NCBI RefSeq assembly: GCF_015637705.1
Contig: NZ_JADOBE010000006.1
Location: forward strand, 140,420-204,419
Direction of reading: 5' to 3'
Length of the DNA: 64,000 nt
DNA from: Pseudomonas sp. N040
Lineage (GTDB): Bacteria > Pseudomonadota > Gammaproteobacteria > Pseudomonadales > Pseudomonadaceae
The position numbers and the translations under genes were made by a program. Position 1 is the first letter of the stretch. Each line of letters begins with the position of its first letter. Positions 45,910 to 58,887 of the stretch are shown in pieces. The notes below the pieces were generated by a model. It worked only from the letters and a program-made list of their open reading frames with translations, did no database searches and was not told the DNA's origin.

Positions 45910-46124
45910 GACACTACTCTCCCCGGGAAACCACTCAACGAATGCCCAGAAGCATAGTGCCGCCCGGAGAGCCTGCATTGACGCATGGCAAGCTTGCTGC
46001 AGGCAGCTGCCGGATCGGGCGCGGAGCAGCAGGAAAGCTCAGCGCGTAATTGCTGGATAACGCCTGATAGTCAGCGGATTTCCAATCCGGCACCAATCCG
46101 CACCTATAACCCCACGCTGAACCA

Positions 46125-46157
46125 TAAAAAACGCCCCGAAGATCGGGGCGTCGTTTT
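46125..46157 (-). terminator. Rho-independent terminator of the RND operon
   Basis: On the minus strand ACGCCCCGA pairs with TCGGGGCGT at 46131-46151, followed by a TTTTTT tail. It lies just after the stop of the RND pump gene. Confidence 0.9.
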
Positions 46158-46169
46158 GCGACTCGCGGG

Positions 46170-49100
46170 TTAGTCGGCAGACTGCAGCACCGGACCATCA
46201 CCTTCCTTGACCCGGTACCAGGCGGCATACAGCGCCGGCAGCACCAGCAGGGTCAGCACGGTGGCGACGATCAGGCCACCCATGATCGCCACCGCCATCG
46301 GCCCGAAGAACACACTGCGCACCAGCGGCACCATCGCCAGCACGGCGGCCAGCGCGGTCAGCACGATCGGCCGGAAGCGGCGCACCGTGGCATCGATGAT
46401 CGCCTGCCGGCGCGGCGAGCCAGCCGCGACATCCTTCTCGATCTGGTCGATCAGGATCACCGAGTTGCGCATGATCATGCCGGACAGCGCGATGGTGCCG
46501 AGCATGGCGACAAAGCCGAAGGGTTGCTGGAACACCAGCAGGAACAGGACCACGCCGATCAGGCCGAAAGGCGCGCTGAGGAACACCATGGCCGACAGCG
46601 AGAAACTGCGCAGTTGCAGCATCAGCAAGGTCAGCACCACCACCAGGAACAACGGAATCCCGGCATTCACCGATGTCTGCCCATCGGCGGAATCCTCCAC
46701 CGTGCCACCCACTTCGAGACGGTAGCCGTCCGGCATTTCGGACTCGATGCCCGCCAGGGTCGGCATGATCTGTGCGGTCACCGGTGCGGGCAGGCTGCCA
46801 TCGTAGATATCCGCACGCACGGTTACCGTCGGCAAGCGGTCGCGGCGCCAGATAATGCCCTCTTCAAAGCCGTACTCGAGGGTGGCCACCTGCGACAGCG
46901 CGACACTCTTGCCGCTGTCCGTCTGCACGGTCAGGCTCGGCAGTTGCGAGAGCAGGCCGCGCTCGCTGGAGGTCCCGCGCAGGAGCACTTCGATCAACTC
47001 GTTGCCCTCGCGATAGGTGCTCACGGTCATCCCGCTCAGCAGGCTTTGCATCGCCTGCGACACATCCGCCGTGGAAACCCCGAGCACCCGGGCGCGATCC
47101 TGATCGATCTGCAGGCGCACCACCTTGCTCGGCTCTTCCCAGTTCAGGTGGACGTTCACCACGTGCGGGTTTTCCCGCACCTTGTCGGCGACCTTGCGGG
47201 CCAGCTGGCGGACCTGGTCGATATGCTCGCCCGACAGGCGCAACTGGATCGGATAACCGACCGGCGGACCATTTTCCAGACGTGAGACGCGCGAGCGTAC
47301 GGCAGGGAACTGCTCGTCCAGTACTTCAATCAGCCAGTTGCGGATCTTTTCGCGTTCCTTGGCCGACTTGGTTAGCACCACGAACTGGGCAAAACTGGGT
47401 GCCGGCATCTGCTGGTCGAGCGGCAGGTAGAAGCGTGGCGCGCCCGAGCCGATATAAGCCACATAGTTCTCGATGCCGGGCTGGCTCTGGATCAGTTTCT
47501 CCAGGCGCGCCGCCTCGCTCTCGGTGGCCTTGAGCGACGAGCCCTCGGCCAGCTTCAGGTCGACCATCAGTTCGTAGCGGCCGGAGGCCGGGAAGAACTG
47601 CACCGGGATGTACTTGAACAGCACCAGCGACACCAGGAAAGCCGCCACCGTCAACAGCAGCACCCGTTTGCGGTTGTCCACACACCAGAACAGCACGCTC
47701 CGGAAACGCGTGTAAAAGGGCTTGTCATAAGGGTCATGGGCCTTTTCGCCGGCACGCAGCTTGGCCGCCGTTGGCAGCAGGCGATAGCCGAGGTAGGGCA
47801 CGAACACCACCGCGGCGAACCAGGAAACCACCAGGGCAATGGTGACCACCGAGAAGATCGAGCCGGTGTATTCACCGGTGCCGGACTTTGCCGTGGCAAT
47901 CGGCAAAAAGCCCGCCGCGGTGATCAGCGTGCCGGTCAGCATCGGGAACGCGGTGTTGCTCCAGGCAAAGCCGGCGGCCTTGATGCGGTCGAAGCCCTGC
48001 TCCATTTTCACCGCCATCATCTCCACCGCGATGATCGCATCGTCGACCAGCAGCCCGAGCGCCAGAATCAGCGCGCCGAGGGAAATCTTGTGCAGGCCGA
48101 CATCGAAGTAGTACATCAGGCTGAAGGTCATCGCCAGCACGATGGGAATCGACAATGCGACCACCAGGCCGCTGCGCGCGCCCAGGGAGAAGAAGCTCAC
48201 CAACAGCACGATGGCCAGGGCTTCAGCGAGCGCCCGCAGGAACTCGCCGACCCCGCGCTTGACCGCCACCGGCTGATCGGAAACCTTGCTCAGCTGCATG
48301 CCCAGCGGCAGGGTCTCCTGCAGGCGGGCGAACTCCTTGTCGAGTGCCGCGCCAAGCACCAGGATGTCACCACCAGCCTTCATCGACACCGCCAGGCCAA
48401 TCGCATTCTCGCCCATGAAGCGCATCCGCGGTGCCGGTGGATCATTGAACGAGCGCCGCACATCGGCCACATCGCTGATGCGGAAAGTCCGGTCGCCGAT
48501 CCGCAGCGGGAAGTTGCGAATCTCGTCCACCGAGTCGAAGCGGCCACTGACCCGCAACTGCACCCGCTCCTGGGTGGTCTCAAAGAAACCGGCAGGGGCC
48601 ACGGTGTTCTGCTGGTTCAGCGCCTGCTGCACCGCCTCCAGCGGCAGCCCCAGATTGGCGGCCTTGGCGTTGGACAGCTCGATCCAGATTTTCTCGTCCT
48701 GCAGGCCAAGCAGCTCGATGCGCCCGACATCCTTGACCCTCTGCAGCTGCAATTGCAGGCGGTCGGCATAATCCTTGAGCACCGCGTAGTCATAGCCTTC
48801 GCCGGTCAGCGCGTAGATATTGCCGTAGACCGTACCAAACTCGTCATTGAAGAACGGGCCGAGCACGCCCTGCGGCAGGGTGTGGCGAATATCGCTGATC
48901 TTCTTCCGCACCTGGTACCAGGCAACCTCGTTTTCCGCAGGCTTGAGATACTCCTGGGTCAGGAAGGTCACCTGCGATTCACCTGGCCGCGAGTAGGAAA
49001 CGATCTCCTTGAACTCGCCGGCTTCCATCAGCTTCTTTTCGATGCGGTCGGTCACCTGCAGCGCGACCTCTTCCGCGCTGGCGCCCGGCCAGATGGTGCG

Positions 49101-49247
49101 GATCATCATGGCGTGCCATGAGATCGGCGGGTCTTCGGCCTGCGACAGCTTGGTGTAGGCAATCGCACCGGCGACACTGCACAGGAGGATCAGGTACAGC
49201 ACGACCTGGCGGTTCTTTACCGCCCAGATGGAAAGGTTGAAATTCAT
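46170..49247 (-). CDS. mexK: RND multidrug efflux inner-membrane transporter (MexK-like)
   Basis: The 1025-residue protein starts MNFNLSIWAVKNRQVVLYL, has twelve helices and two large periplasmic loops, and carries the proton-relay aspartates in LGLLVDDAIIAVE of helix 4. This matches AcrB/MexB-type pumps. The operon order (transporter after adaptor, divergent TetR) and the next gene rsmJ match P. aeruginosa mexKJL-PA3680 from memory. It would export triclosan and macrolide-like compounds; the exact set is inferred. There is no outer-membrane channel gene nearby. Confidence 0.85.
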   Translation of the reverse strand: MNFNLSIWAVKNRQVVLYLILLCSVAGAIAYTKLSQAEDPPISWHAMMIRTIWPGASAEEVALQVTDRIEKKLMEAGEFKEIVSYSRPGESQVTFLTQEYLKPAENEVAWYQVRKKISDIRHTLPQGVLGPFFNDEFGTVYGNIYALTGEGYDYAVLKDYADRLQLQLQRVKDVGRIELLGLQDEKIWIELSNAKAANLGLPLEAVQQALNQQNTVAPAGFFETTQERVQLRVSGRFDSVDEIRNFPLRIGDRTFRISDVADVRRSFNDPPAPRMRFMGENAIGLAVSMKAGGDILVLGAALDKEFARLQETLPLGMQLSKVSDQPVAVKRGVGEFLRALAEALAIVLLVSFFSLGARSGLVVALSIPIVLAMTFSLMYYFDVGLHKISLGALILALGLLVDDAIIAVEMMAVKMEQGFDRIKAAGFAWSNTAFPMLTGTLITAAGFLPIATAKSGTGEYTGSIFSVVTIALVVSWFAAVVFVPYLGYRLLPTAAKLRAGEKAHDPYDKPFYTRFRSVLFWCVDNRKRVLLLTVAAFLVSLVLFKYIPVQFFPASGRYELMVDLKLAEGSSLKATESEAARLEKLIQSQPGIENYVAYIGSGAPRFYLPLDQQMPAPSFAQFVVLTKSAKEREKIRNWLIEVLDEQFPAVRSRVSRLENGPPVGYPIQLRLSGEHIDQVRQLARKVADKVRENPHVVNVHLNWEEPSKVVRLQIDQDRARVLGVSTADVSQAMQSLLSGMTVSTYREGNELIEVLLRGTSSERGLLSQLPSLTVQTDSGKSVALSQVATLEYGFEEGIIWRRDRLPTVTVRADIYDGSLPAPVTAQIMPTLAGIESEMPDGYRLEVGGTVEDSADGQTSVNAGIPLFLVVVLTLLMLQLRSFSLSAMVFLSAPFGLIGVVLFLLVFQQPFGFVAMLGTIALSGMIMRNSVILIDQIEKDVAAGSPRRQAIIDATVRRFRPIVLTALAAVLAMVPLVRSVFFGPMAVAIMGGLIVATVLTLLVLPALYAAWYRVKEGDGPVLQSAD

Positions 49248-49253
49248 CCAGCC

Positions 49254-50360
49254 CTACTCCTTGCCTGCCAGTGTGACCGGACGGTTGTCGCGGTCGACGG
49301 TGCGCACCTTGACGCCTTCCTTGAGCACCTGCACCCCGGCAGACACCACCCAGTCAGTGGCCTTCAGGCCTGCCAGGATGGGAACCTGCTCTTCGCCATA
49401 GGCACCGGCCTGCACTGCGACCCGCTGCAGGGTCGCGGATGCCGGATCGACGACCCAGACATAGGTCTTGCCGGCATCCGCGGTGAGTGCCGAAAGGGGT
49501 ACCGACAGCGGTATGTCACCGGCCTGGCTGACAAACACCTGGGCACTCTGGCCCAGCTCGACGGGGGCCTCGGTGTCTTCAACAATGGTCACCCGGGCCG
49601 CGTAGGTACGCGATTGCGGATCGGCTGCCGGGGAGATTTCGCGCAGTTTTCCGGCGAAAAAAGTCCCGGGCCGCGACCACAGTTCGATGCGCACACCCTG
49701 ACCAGCACTGAACTGGCCGATGCTGCCTTCCGGCAGACTGATGACGATTTCACGCTCGCCATCGGCCGCCAGATTGAAAACAGTCTGCCCCGCCGCCACC
49801 ACCTGCCCGACTTCCAGCATGCGCCGGGAAATCACGCCATCGCGGGGCGCGCGCAGAACGGCGTAGCCGGCCTGGTTGCGGCTGACATCGTATTCGGCCT
49901 TGGCCTGCTTCAACCTGGCCTCACCCGCCTGATAGAGATTTTCCGCATTGTCGTACTGCGAGCGACTGACCAGTTGCCGCGCGAACAGCTGCTTGTAGCG
50001 ATCGCGCTCGGCGCGCACCAGCGCGAGGTTGGCCTCTGCCGCCGCCACTTGGGCGCGCATGGCGCCCAGCTGCAGCTGCACATCCTTCGGATCCAGCTCG
50101 GCCAGCACCTGGCCCTTCTTGACTTGATCTCCGCTGTCCACCAGGCGTTTGGTCACTTCACCGCCAATGCGAAAGGCCAGGTCCGGCTCAAAGCGCGCAC
50201 GCACTTCGCCAGGATAGGCTTCCAGTTGCGCCAGCGCTGGCTGCGGGTTGACCACCATCACCGGGCGCGGGCGCTGGGTGTCGGCCTGATCATTGCCGCA
50301 ACCCGCCAGCAGGACAGCAAGACCGAGCGGAAAAACCAGGAACAGGACGCGTCGTAACAT
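49254..50360 (-). CDS. mexJ: RND efflux periplasmic adaptor (MexJ-like)
   Basis: ATG at 50360 with AAGG upstream is preferred over an upstream TTG; 368 residues. The lipobox is LLAGC. The adaptor has the barrel-sandwich block GGEVTKRLVDSGDQVKKGQV then LAELDP, a coiled-coil hairpin (about 95-175, LGAMRAQVAAAEANLALVRA...), and the LRAPRDGVISRRMLEVGQVV segment. It links the pump to an outer-membrane channel. It is six bases from the pump gene and divergent from the TetR gene. Confidence 0.88.
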   Translation of the reverse strand: MLRRVLFLVFPLGLAVLLAGCGNDQADTQRPRPVMVVNPQPALAQLEAYPGEVRARFEPDLAFRIGGEVTKRLVDSGDQVKKGQVLAELDPKDVQLQLGAMRAQVAAAEANLALVRAERDRYKQLFARQLVSRSQYDNAENLYQAGEARLKQAKAEYDVSRNQAGYAVLRAPRDGVISRRMLEVGQVVAAGQTVFNLAADGEREIVISLPEGSIGQFSAGQGVRIELWSRPGTFFAGKLREISPAADPQSRTYAARVTIVEDTEAPVELGQSAQVFVSQAGDIPLSVPLSALTADAGKTYVWVVDPASATLQRVAVQAGAYGEEQVPILAGLKATDWVVSAGVQVLKEGVKVRTVDRDNRPVTLAGKE

Positions 50361-50452
50361 GGCGAATGACCTTAGCAAGCAAGGGGGGGGTTCATATTAT
50401 TGAACTGCAGAGTATAGTAATGACACCCTTGTGCCCAGTCCAGCATTTGTAA
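50361..50452. promoter_or_regulatory. Divergent regulatory region with G8 tract
   Basis: The 92-bp gap between the pump operon and its divergent TetR gene holds eight consecutive G at 50383-50390, about 25 bases upstream of the adaptor start. It also has an A+T-rich stretch at 50395-50422 (ATTATT..CTGCAG..ATAGTAAT) with weak dyad symmetry that could be the TetR operator. Neither site is confirmed. Confidence 0.4.
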
Positions 50453-51103
50453 ATGAACCTCTCAGACCCCGCCGCACCGTCGAGCCCCGGACGCCCGAAA
50501 GATCCGGCCAAGCGCCAGGCCATCCTGGACGCCGCCAAACGCCTGTTCCTGCACAAGGGCTATGACGGCAGCAGCATGGACGCGATTGCGGCGGAAGCCG
50601 GGGTCTCCAAACTGACGGTGTACAGCCACTTCACTGACAAGGAGACGCTGTTTTCCGCCGCGGTAAAGTCGAAGTGCGAAGAGCAGCTGCCACAACCCTT
50701 CTTCGAGCCATCCAGCGAGACCTCGATCGAAAGCGCACTGCTGAATATCGGTCGCGGTTTTCACAGCCTGGTCAACAGCAGCGAGTCGATCGAGCTGCAC
50801 CGGGTGATGGTGGCGCAGGCCAATGCCAACCCCAAGCTGTCGCAGCTGTTCATGGATGCCGGCCCGCAGCGCGTGATGCGCGAGATGGAGCGCCTGCTGC
50901 TGCAGGCCGATCAGAATGGCCAGCTGCGGGTTCCCGACCCGACGCGCGCCGCCGGGCACTTCTTCTGCATGATCAAGGGCACCAACAACCTGCTCCTGCT
51001 GCTCGGTTGCAGCCCGGAACTTGCCGATGACGCCGAAGTCGCGGCACATGTGCAGGACGTGGTGGAGGTGTTCATGCGCGCCTACCGGGCTCAACCGGGG
51101 TAA
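50453..51103 (+). CDS. mexL: TetR-family repressor of the RND pump (MexL-like)
   Basis: The 216-residue protein has an N-terminal HTH (RQAILDAAKRLFLHKGYDGS and VSKLTVYSHFTDKETLF), with an all-helical C-terminal ligand domain. Its divergent position from the pump operon, before rsmJ, is that of MexL. It should repress the efflux genes by binding the intergenic region. Confidence 0.88.
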   Translation: MNLSDPAAPSSPGRPKDPAKRQAILDAAKRLFLHKGYDGSSMDAIAAEAGVSKLTVYSHFTDKETLFSAAVKSKCEEQLPQPFFEPSSETSIESALLNIGRGFHSLVNSSESIELHRVMVAQANANPKLSQLFMDAGPQRVMREMERLLLQADQNGQLRVPDPTRAAGHFFCMIKGTNNLLLLLGCSPELADDAEVAAHVQDVVEVFMRAYRAQPG

Positions 51104-51109
51104 AGCGCT

Positions 51110-51895
51110 TCAGTCGCCGGGCTTGAGGGATTTCTTCGGATAGATGTCGTAGCGGCTCGACTTGCCTTCCAGGGCGTAAGCCGGCTTGACCCCCTCGACC
51201 GCCGGGGCCTTGCGCGGGCGCTTGACCACCACCCGGTGCGTGGCCAGGGCCAGCGCCGCCGCGAGCAGCGCCGGGGCATCCACATCGGCCCCGACCAGCG
51301 GGCGGAACAGGCGCATTTCCTTCTTCACCTGGGCACTCTTGTCGCGATGCGGAAACATCGGGTCGAGATAGATCACCTGCGGCGGCTCGCCGGCCCAGGC
51401 CTGCATCAGTTCGATGGCATCCGCGCCATGCAACTGCATGCGCGCCACGATCGGTGCGACCTCGGCATCTGCCGCCGCGCGGCGCAGGCCATCCTCGAGC
51501 AGGGCCGCCACCAGGGGCTGGCGCTCGATCAGCGCGACCGGGCAACCCAGCGTCGCCAGCACGAAGGCATCGCGGCCCAGCCCGGCGGTCGCATCCAGCA
51601 CCCGCGGACGAACACCCGGCTGCACGCCAACCGCCTTGGCAATCATCTGCCCGCTGCCGCCGCCATGCAGGCGCCGATGGGCGGCGGCCCCCTCGACAAA
51701 ATCGACGCGCACCGGCCCCGGGCCATGCTCGACCAGCTCCACCAGTTGCAAGCCGGCCGCACCCACCTGCAGGGCGAAATCCGCTTCGCCCTGCAGCGGC
51801 AGGCCCAGGCGCTCGGCCCAGGCACGGGCCATGTCGGCAAAAATCGGATCAAGCGGCTCGACGCGGACCCTGGTGGAAAGCTGTGGCTCGCTCAT
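51110..51895 (-). CDS. rsmJ: 16S rRNA (guanine1516-N2)-methyltransferase
   Basis: The 261-residue SAM enzyme has [18 protein letters not shown] and the catalytic [11 protein letters not shown] motif, with a late [14 protein letters not shown] block. It methylates G1516 of 16S rRNA. The TetR gene ends six bases beyond its stop (convergent). Confidence 0.93.
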   Translation of the reverse strand: MSEPQLSTRVRVEPLDPIFADMARAWAERLGLPLQGEADFALQVGAAGLQLVELVEHGPGPVRVDFVEGAAAHRRLHGGGSGQMIAKAVGVQPGVRPRVLDATAGLGRDAFVLATLGCPVALIERQPLVAALLEDGLRRAAADAEVAPIVARMQLHGADAIELMQAWAGEPPQVIYLDPMFPHRDKSAQVKKEMRLFRPLVGADVDAPALLAAALALATHRVVVKRPRKAPAVEGVKPAYALEGKSSRYDIYPKKSLKPGD

Positions 51896-51969
51896 GCAGA
51901 AAATGTCCCGGGTAAATCAGTTTGACTGCAGCCAGGATGCCCCGCGCGCGCTGGCGGCGTGGCGGCCTC

Positions 51970-52650
51970 CTAGACCGGAGCCTTTTTCGGCGTGGCCACA
52001 TTGTCGCGCAGGTAGACCGGCTGGGCCTGCTCGGCAGGCAGCGCCTCGCCGCGCTGCCAGGCAAAGCGTGCCAGTTGCAACAGGTCCTCGGCATGCGGCA
52101 GCAGGTCCCCGGCACAGGCCGCCACTGCAGGCAGGCGCTCGCGGTAACTGCCCCAGCCAGTCCCGGCGCCGAACCAGTCACCTTGCGCCAGGCGCGGCAG
52201 GCTGGCGCGCTCCGCCGGCAGCACTTGCTCCAGCCCCTGCAGACGCATCTCTTCCTGCTCCAGCCGGTAACAGCCCCAGTACACCTCATCCATGCGCGCG
52301 TCGATCGCCGCCGCAACCTGGATTGCCGCGAACTCGCGATGGGCGCGCTGAGCCAGCACCGCCAGGTTGGAAACCGGAAGCACCGGGCGCTGCAAGGCGA
52401 ACGCCAGGCCCTGCACCACGCCGATGGCAATCCGCACCCCGGTAAATGCTCCCGGGCCGCGGCCGAAGGCGATGCCATCGATGGCCGACAGGGCAATCCC
52501 GGCTTCACTGCGCAGCGCCTCGATCATCGGCAGCAGGCGCTGGGCATGCAGGCGCGGGATGACCTCGTAGTGGCTGATGACTTTGCCATCGTGCAGCAAA
52601 GCCACGGAGCAGGCTTCGGTGGCGGTATCCAGGGCCAGCAGGGTGGTCAT
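51970..52650 (-). CDS. tsaB: tRNA threonylcarbamoyladenosine biosynthesis protein TsaB
   Basis: The 226-residue ASKHA-type protein starts TTLLALDTATEACSVALLHD, then has HAQRLLPMIEALRSEAGI and GFGRGPGAFTGVRIAIG-like blocks. It forms the TsaBDE complex for t6A37. It lies 85 bases after adk on the same strand. Confidence 0.93.
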   Translation of the reverse strand: MTTLLALDTATEACSVALLHDGKVISHYEVIPRLHAQRLLPMIEALRSEAGIALSAIDGIAFGRGPGAFTGVRIAIGVVQGLAFALQRPVLPVSNLAVLAQRAHREFAAIQVAAAIDARMDEVYWGCYRLEQEEMRLQGLEQVLPAERASLPRLAQGDWFGAGTGWGSYRERLPAVAACAGDLLPHAEDLLQLARFAWQRGEALPAEQAQPVYLRDNVATPKKAPV

Positions 52651-52694
52651 CGGCAGGGTCCGGCAGGTGGGTGGGCGGGCAGGCAGTATAAACG

Positions 52695-52720
52695 CCGACG
52701 GCCCGCAAGCGGGCCGTCGG
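52695..52720 (-). terminator. Strong hairpin after adk
   Basis: CCGACGGCCCGC pairs with its complement in a 12-bp stem around two bases. On the minus strand it lies after the adk stop, with a weak CGTTTATAC tail. It may be a terminator or a processing site between adk and tsaB. Confidence 0.6.
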
Positions 52721-52735
52721 TTGGACAACAGGGTG

Positions 52736-56168
<3,433 letters not shown>

Positions 56169-56389
56169 GCCCACCTACTCCGCCAAAGCCTGCAAGGGCT
56201 GGACCCCGGAACCAGCCAGCACCCGGACCCTGCTGGAAAGCATGGGCTGCGCACCCGCGAGTGTCCAGCCTGCCGGTTTCGCTTGCCGGGCACTTGCCGA
56301 TGCGCGGAACGGTCTAGGCTTATAGGGCAGGCCCGCAACAGGATCGACTTGAGTGGCTGGCGGATGCGCCGGCCCGGGAGGAGGTGAAG

Positions 56390-56719
56390 ATGAAAATTCG
56401 CGACCTGGTCAAACAGTGGGAGCAGAACGCCACGGGGCGCCTGACCAGCAACCTGTACCAGATCCGCCTGGACCTGGTCTCGGCCGCGCGCCTCAAGGCA
56501 CTGGTCGAGATGTATCCCAAGCGCCACCCGGAGGAAATCCTCGGCGAACTGATCGGTGCCGCCCTGGAAGAACTGGAGGCGAGCCTGCCCTACGTCAAGG
56601 GCAACCAGGTAGTCGCCACCGACGAACAGGGTGACCCGTTGTATGAGGATGTCGGGCTGACCCCGCGTTTCCTGACGCTGTCACGCAAATACCTGCACGA
56701 GCTGGAAAAGCAGGAATAG
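56390..56719 (+). CDS. Conserved Pseudomonas protein, often called pilin assembly protein
   Basis: ATG at 56390 follows GGAGGAGGTGAAG; an ATG six bases upstream is less well placed. The 109-residue protein is helical and acidic (KIRDLVKQWEQNATGRLTS, then RHPEEILGELIGAALEELEA). Similar proteins are annotated as pilin assembly without experimental support. It is divergent from ppc and convergent with the small membrane protein at 56792. Confidence 0.75.
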   Translation: MKIRDLVKQWEQNATGRLTSNLYQIRLDLVSAARLKALVEMYPKRHPEEILGELIGAALEELEASLPYVKGNQVVATDEQGDPLYEDVGLTPRFLTLSRKYLHELEKQE

Positions 56720-56791
56720 CGCCAGCCAGAAAGCCCCCGGGCGGCCCGGGAGCAGATAGCCGGCGGGCCAGGGCCCGCTCGGCGCGGTGAC

Positions 56792-57118
56792 TTACTCGGC
56801 CGGTTTTGGCTGCTCTTCACTGACACAGCGCACCGCGCGCTGGCGCTTGTCCACCAGGACGCCGCTGAGGCCCTTCTGCTGCATGTCGAACAGCACCAGC
56901 ACGCCATCGAAGCACTGCGCAATCTGGTCGGCCGGCTGCAGCGAGACCTTGTAGTCCACACCCTCGACGGTCTTGAGCATGGTGAACTCGTTCAGCAGCA
57001 GGGCATCCTCCTGCTTGGCGAAATGCAGGTAGCCGTAATACCAGAGCACCAGCACAGTGCCGATGATGCTGGCGATACCGGTAAGAATCAGCGGGATAGG
57101 GCTACGTTCTGCGCTCAT
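56792..57118 (-). CDS. Small single-pass membrane protein
   Basis: The 108-residue protein has one N-terminal helix (about residues 9-28, LILTGIASIIGTVLVLWYYG) followed by a periplasmic, likely beta-rich part with two Cys (QCFDGVLVLFD and VRCVSEE) that could form a disulfide. Function unknown. It precedes no close operon partner. Confidence 0.65.
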   Translation of the reverse strand: MSAERSPIPLILTGIASIIGTVLVLWYYGYLHFAKQEDALLLNEFTMLKTVEGVDYKVSLQPADQIAQCFDGVLVLFDMQQKGLSGVLVDKRQRAVRCVSEEQPKPAE

Positions 57119-57209
57119 GATCGGTTCACTTATCGACGGAATTGAAAGGAGAGTCTTGCGGGCGCCAAGGATACCTCAGGCGCCCGGGCGCTGTTGAGGC
57201 CTGCACGCT

Positions 57210-58088
57210 TCAAGGCGGCGGAATACTTGCGGGAACTTCCGCCAGGCGCCGCAGGCCGCTGAATCCGGCCGGATCCTGCAGGTAAGTCAGCATGACCTCG
57301 CGCCAGACCGGCACATTGAAGGTTTCCACGTGGGCGCCGCGGGTCAGTTGCAGCACCCGCGGTGGCGGCGCGGCCTGGTACAGGCTGATGCCATTCGCCA
57401 GCGGCACCACCTGGTCGTCGATACTCTGGAAGATCAGCACCGGCAAGCCGTCCAGTTTCGGCATGGCGTACTGCGCACTCTCGGCCTCCGGTACCAGCCA
57501 GCTCAGCGGCACCTGCAGCGGCCAGGTTAGCCAGGCAGTGCCCAGCACGTGCTGCGCCACCTGGCGGTAGCTGGCCGGCACGCTGTCCAGTACCAGCGCC
57601 TGCAGCTGGCCCCTCTGCTGCGGGTGCTCGGCCAGGTAATGCACCGCCAGCGCCCCGCCGAGGCTTTGCCCGAGCAGCACCAGCGGCTTGCCCTGCACCT
57701 CGGCAGACTGCTGCAACCAGCGCAGCGCCGCATCGATATCGGCATACACCGCCGGCAGGCTCGGCTCGCCGGCGGAAACCCCGTAGCCGCGATAATCCAG
57801 CATCAGCACCTGGTAGCCCTGCTCCGGCAACCAGTAGCTGCCGGCCAGGTGCCAGGCCAGATTGCCGCCGTTGCCATGCAGGTGCAGCACCGTGCCCTTG
57901 ACCGGCACCCCGGCCTTTACCGGCAACCACCAGCCATGCAGGCGCGTGCCATCCGCCGCGGTCAGCTGCACATCACGATATTCAAGCCCGGCTTCCTTCG
58001 GCGTGATCGGCAGGCCCGGCTCCGGAAAGAACAGCAGGCCGCTGCAGCCCGACAGCAGTAGCGCCGCCAACAGCAGCAGGCGTTTCAT
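57210..58088 (-). CDS. Lipoprotein alpha/beta-hydrolase
   Basis: The 292-residue protein has lipobox LLSGC, the oxyanion-loop [13 protein letters not shown], the nucleophile elbow [12 protein letters not shown], and late acid and His residues ([12 protein letters not shown] and [10 protein letters not shown]). It is a membrane-tethered hydrolase of the BEM46/YqiA-like type. The ATG overlaps the end of the TIGR00266 gene by four bases, so they are coupled. Confidence 0.88.
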   Translation of the reverse strand: MKRLLLLAALLLSGCSGLLFFPEPGLPITPKEAGLEYRDVQLTAADGTRLHGWWLPVKAGVPVKGTVLHLHGNGGNLAWHLAGSYWLPEQGYQVLMLDYRGYGVSAGEPSLPAVYADIDAALRWLQQSAEVQGKPLVLLGQSLGGALAVHYLAEHPQQRGQLQALVLDSVPASYRQVAQHVLGTAWLTWPLQVPLSWLVPEAESAQYAMPKLDGLPVLIFQSIDDQVVPLANGISLYQAAPPPRVLQLTRGAHVETFNVPVWREVMLTYLQDPAGFSGLRRLAEVPASIPPP

Positions 58089-58834
58089 TGCTGTCCGCCG
58101 GCGCGGACTTCCTCGCGGGCCTTGAAGGTGGCCTCATAGATGCGTTCGGCCAGGCGCGAGAACGGCAGGCTCTGGATCCACACCGTACCAGTGCCCTTGA
58201 GCGTGGCAAGGAGAATTCCCTCGCCACCGAACAACATGCTTTTCAAGCCGCCGGCCAGGCCGATGTCATAGTCGATGCCACTGCTGAATGCCACCAGGCA
58301 GCCGGTGTCCAGGCGCAGGGTTTCGTTGTCCAGCTGTTTGCGAATCAAGGTGCCGCCGGCATGCACGAAGGCCAGCCCGTCACCCTCGAGCCGCTGCAGG
58401 ATGAAGCCCTCACCGCCAAAGAAGCCGGCCCCGATGCGCTTGCTGAAGCTGATGCCGACCTGCGTGCCGAAGGCGGCGCAGAGAAAGGCATCCTTCTGGC
58501 AGATCAGGTGCCCGCCGAGCGAGCCCAATTCGATCGGCACCACCGTTCCCGGATAGGGCGCCGCAAAGCCAACCCGCGCCGGCTGCGTGCCGGCGTTGCT
58601 GAAGTGCGTGAGGAACAGCGACTCGCCGGTCAGCAGGCGCTTGCCCGCGCCCCACAACTTGCCCAGCAGGCCGCTGGCCGAACCGTCGCCCATGCGCGTG
58701 TCGAAGCGGATGCCCTCGGTCATGTAGTTCATCGCCCCGGCCTCGGCGATCACCGTCTCGCCCGGGTCGAGGATGATTTCCACCGCTTGCGCGCCGGCAC
58801 CGAGGATTTCGTAGTCGAGTTGATGGCTGGGCAT
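58085..58834 (-). CDS. TIGR00266/AIM24 family protein
   Basis: Start at 58834 after AAGGAATCC; 249 residues. The all-beta protein has [15 protein letters not shown], a [20 protein letters not shown] glycine-rich segment, and repeated strands such as [20 protein letters not shown]. The family is related to mitochondrial AIM24; its bacterial role is unknown but may be membrane-linked. Coupled to the following hydrolase. Confidence 0.9.
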   Translation of the reverse strand: MPSHQLDYEILGAGAQAVEIILDPGETVIAEAGAMNYMTEGIRFDTRMGDGSASGLLGKLWGAGKRLLTGESLFLTHFSNAGTQPARVGFAAPYPGTVVPIELGSLGGHLICQKDAFLCAAFGTQVGISFSKRIGAGFFGGEGFILQRLEGDGLAFVHAGGTLIRKQLDNETLRLDTGCLVAFSSGIDYDIGLAGGLKSMLFGGEGILLATLKGTGTVWIQSLPFSRLAERIYEATFKAREEVRAGGQQ

Positions 58835-58887
58835 GGTGGATTCCTTGGCATCGGTCCGTGCTGGAGCCAGCAGGGGCAGCGAGCGAA

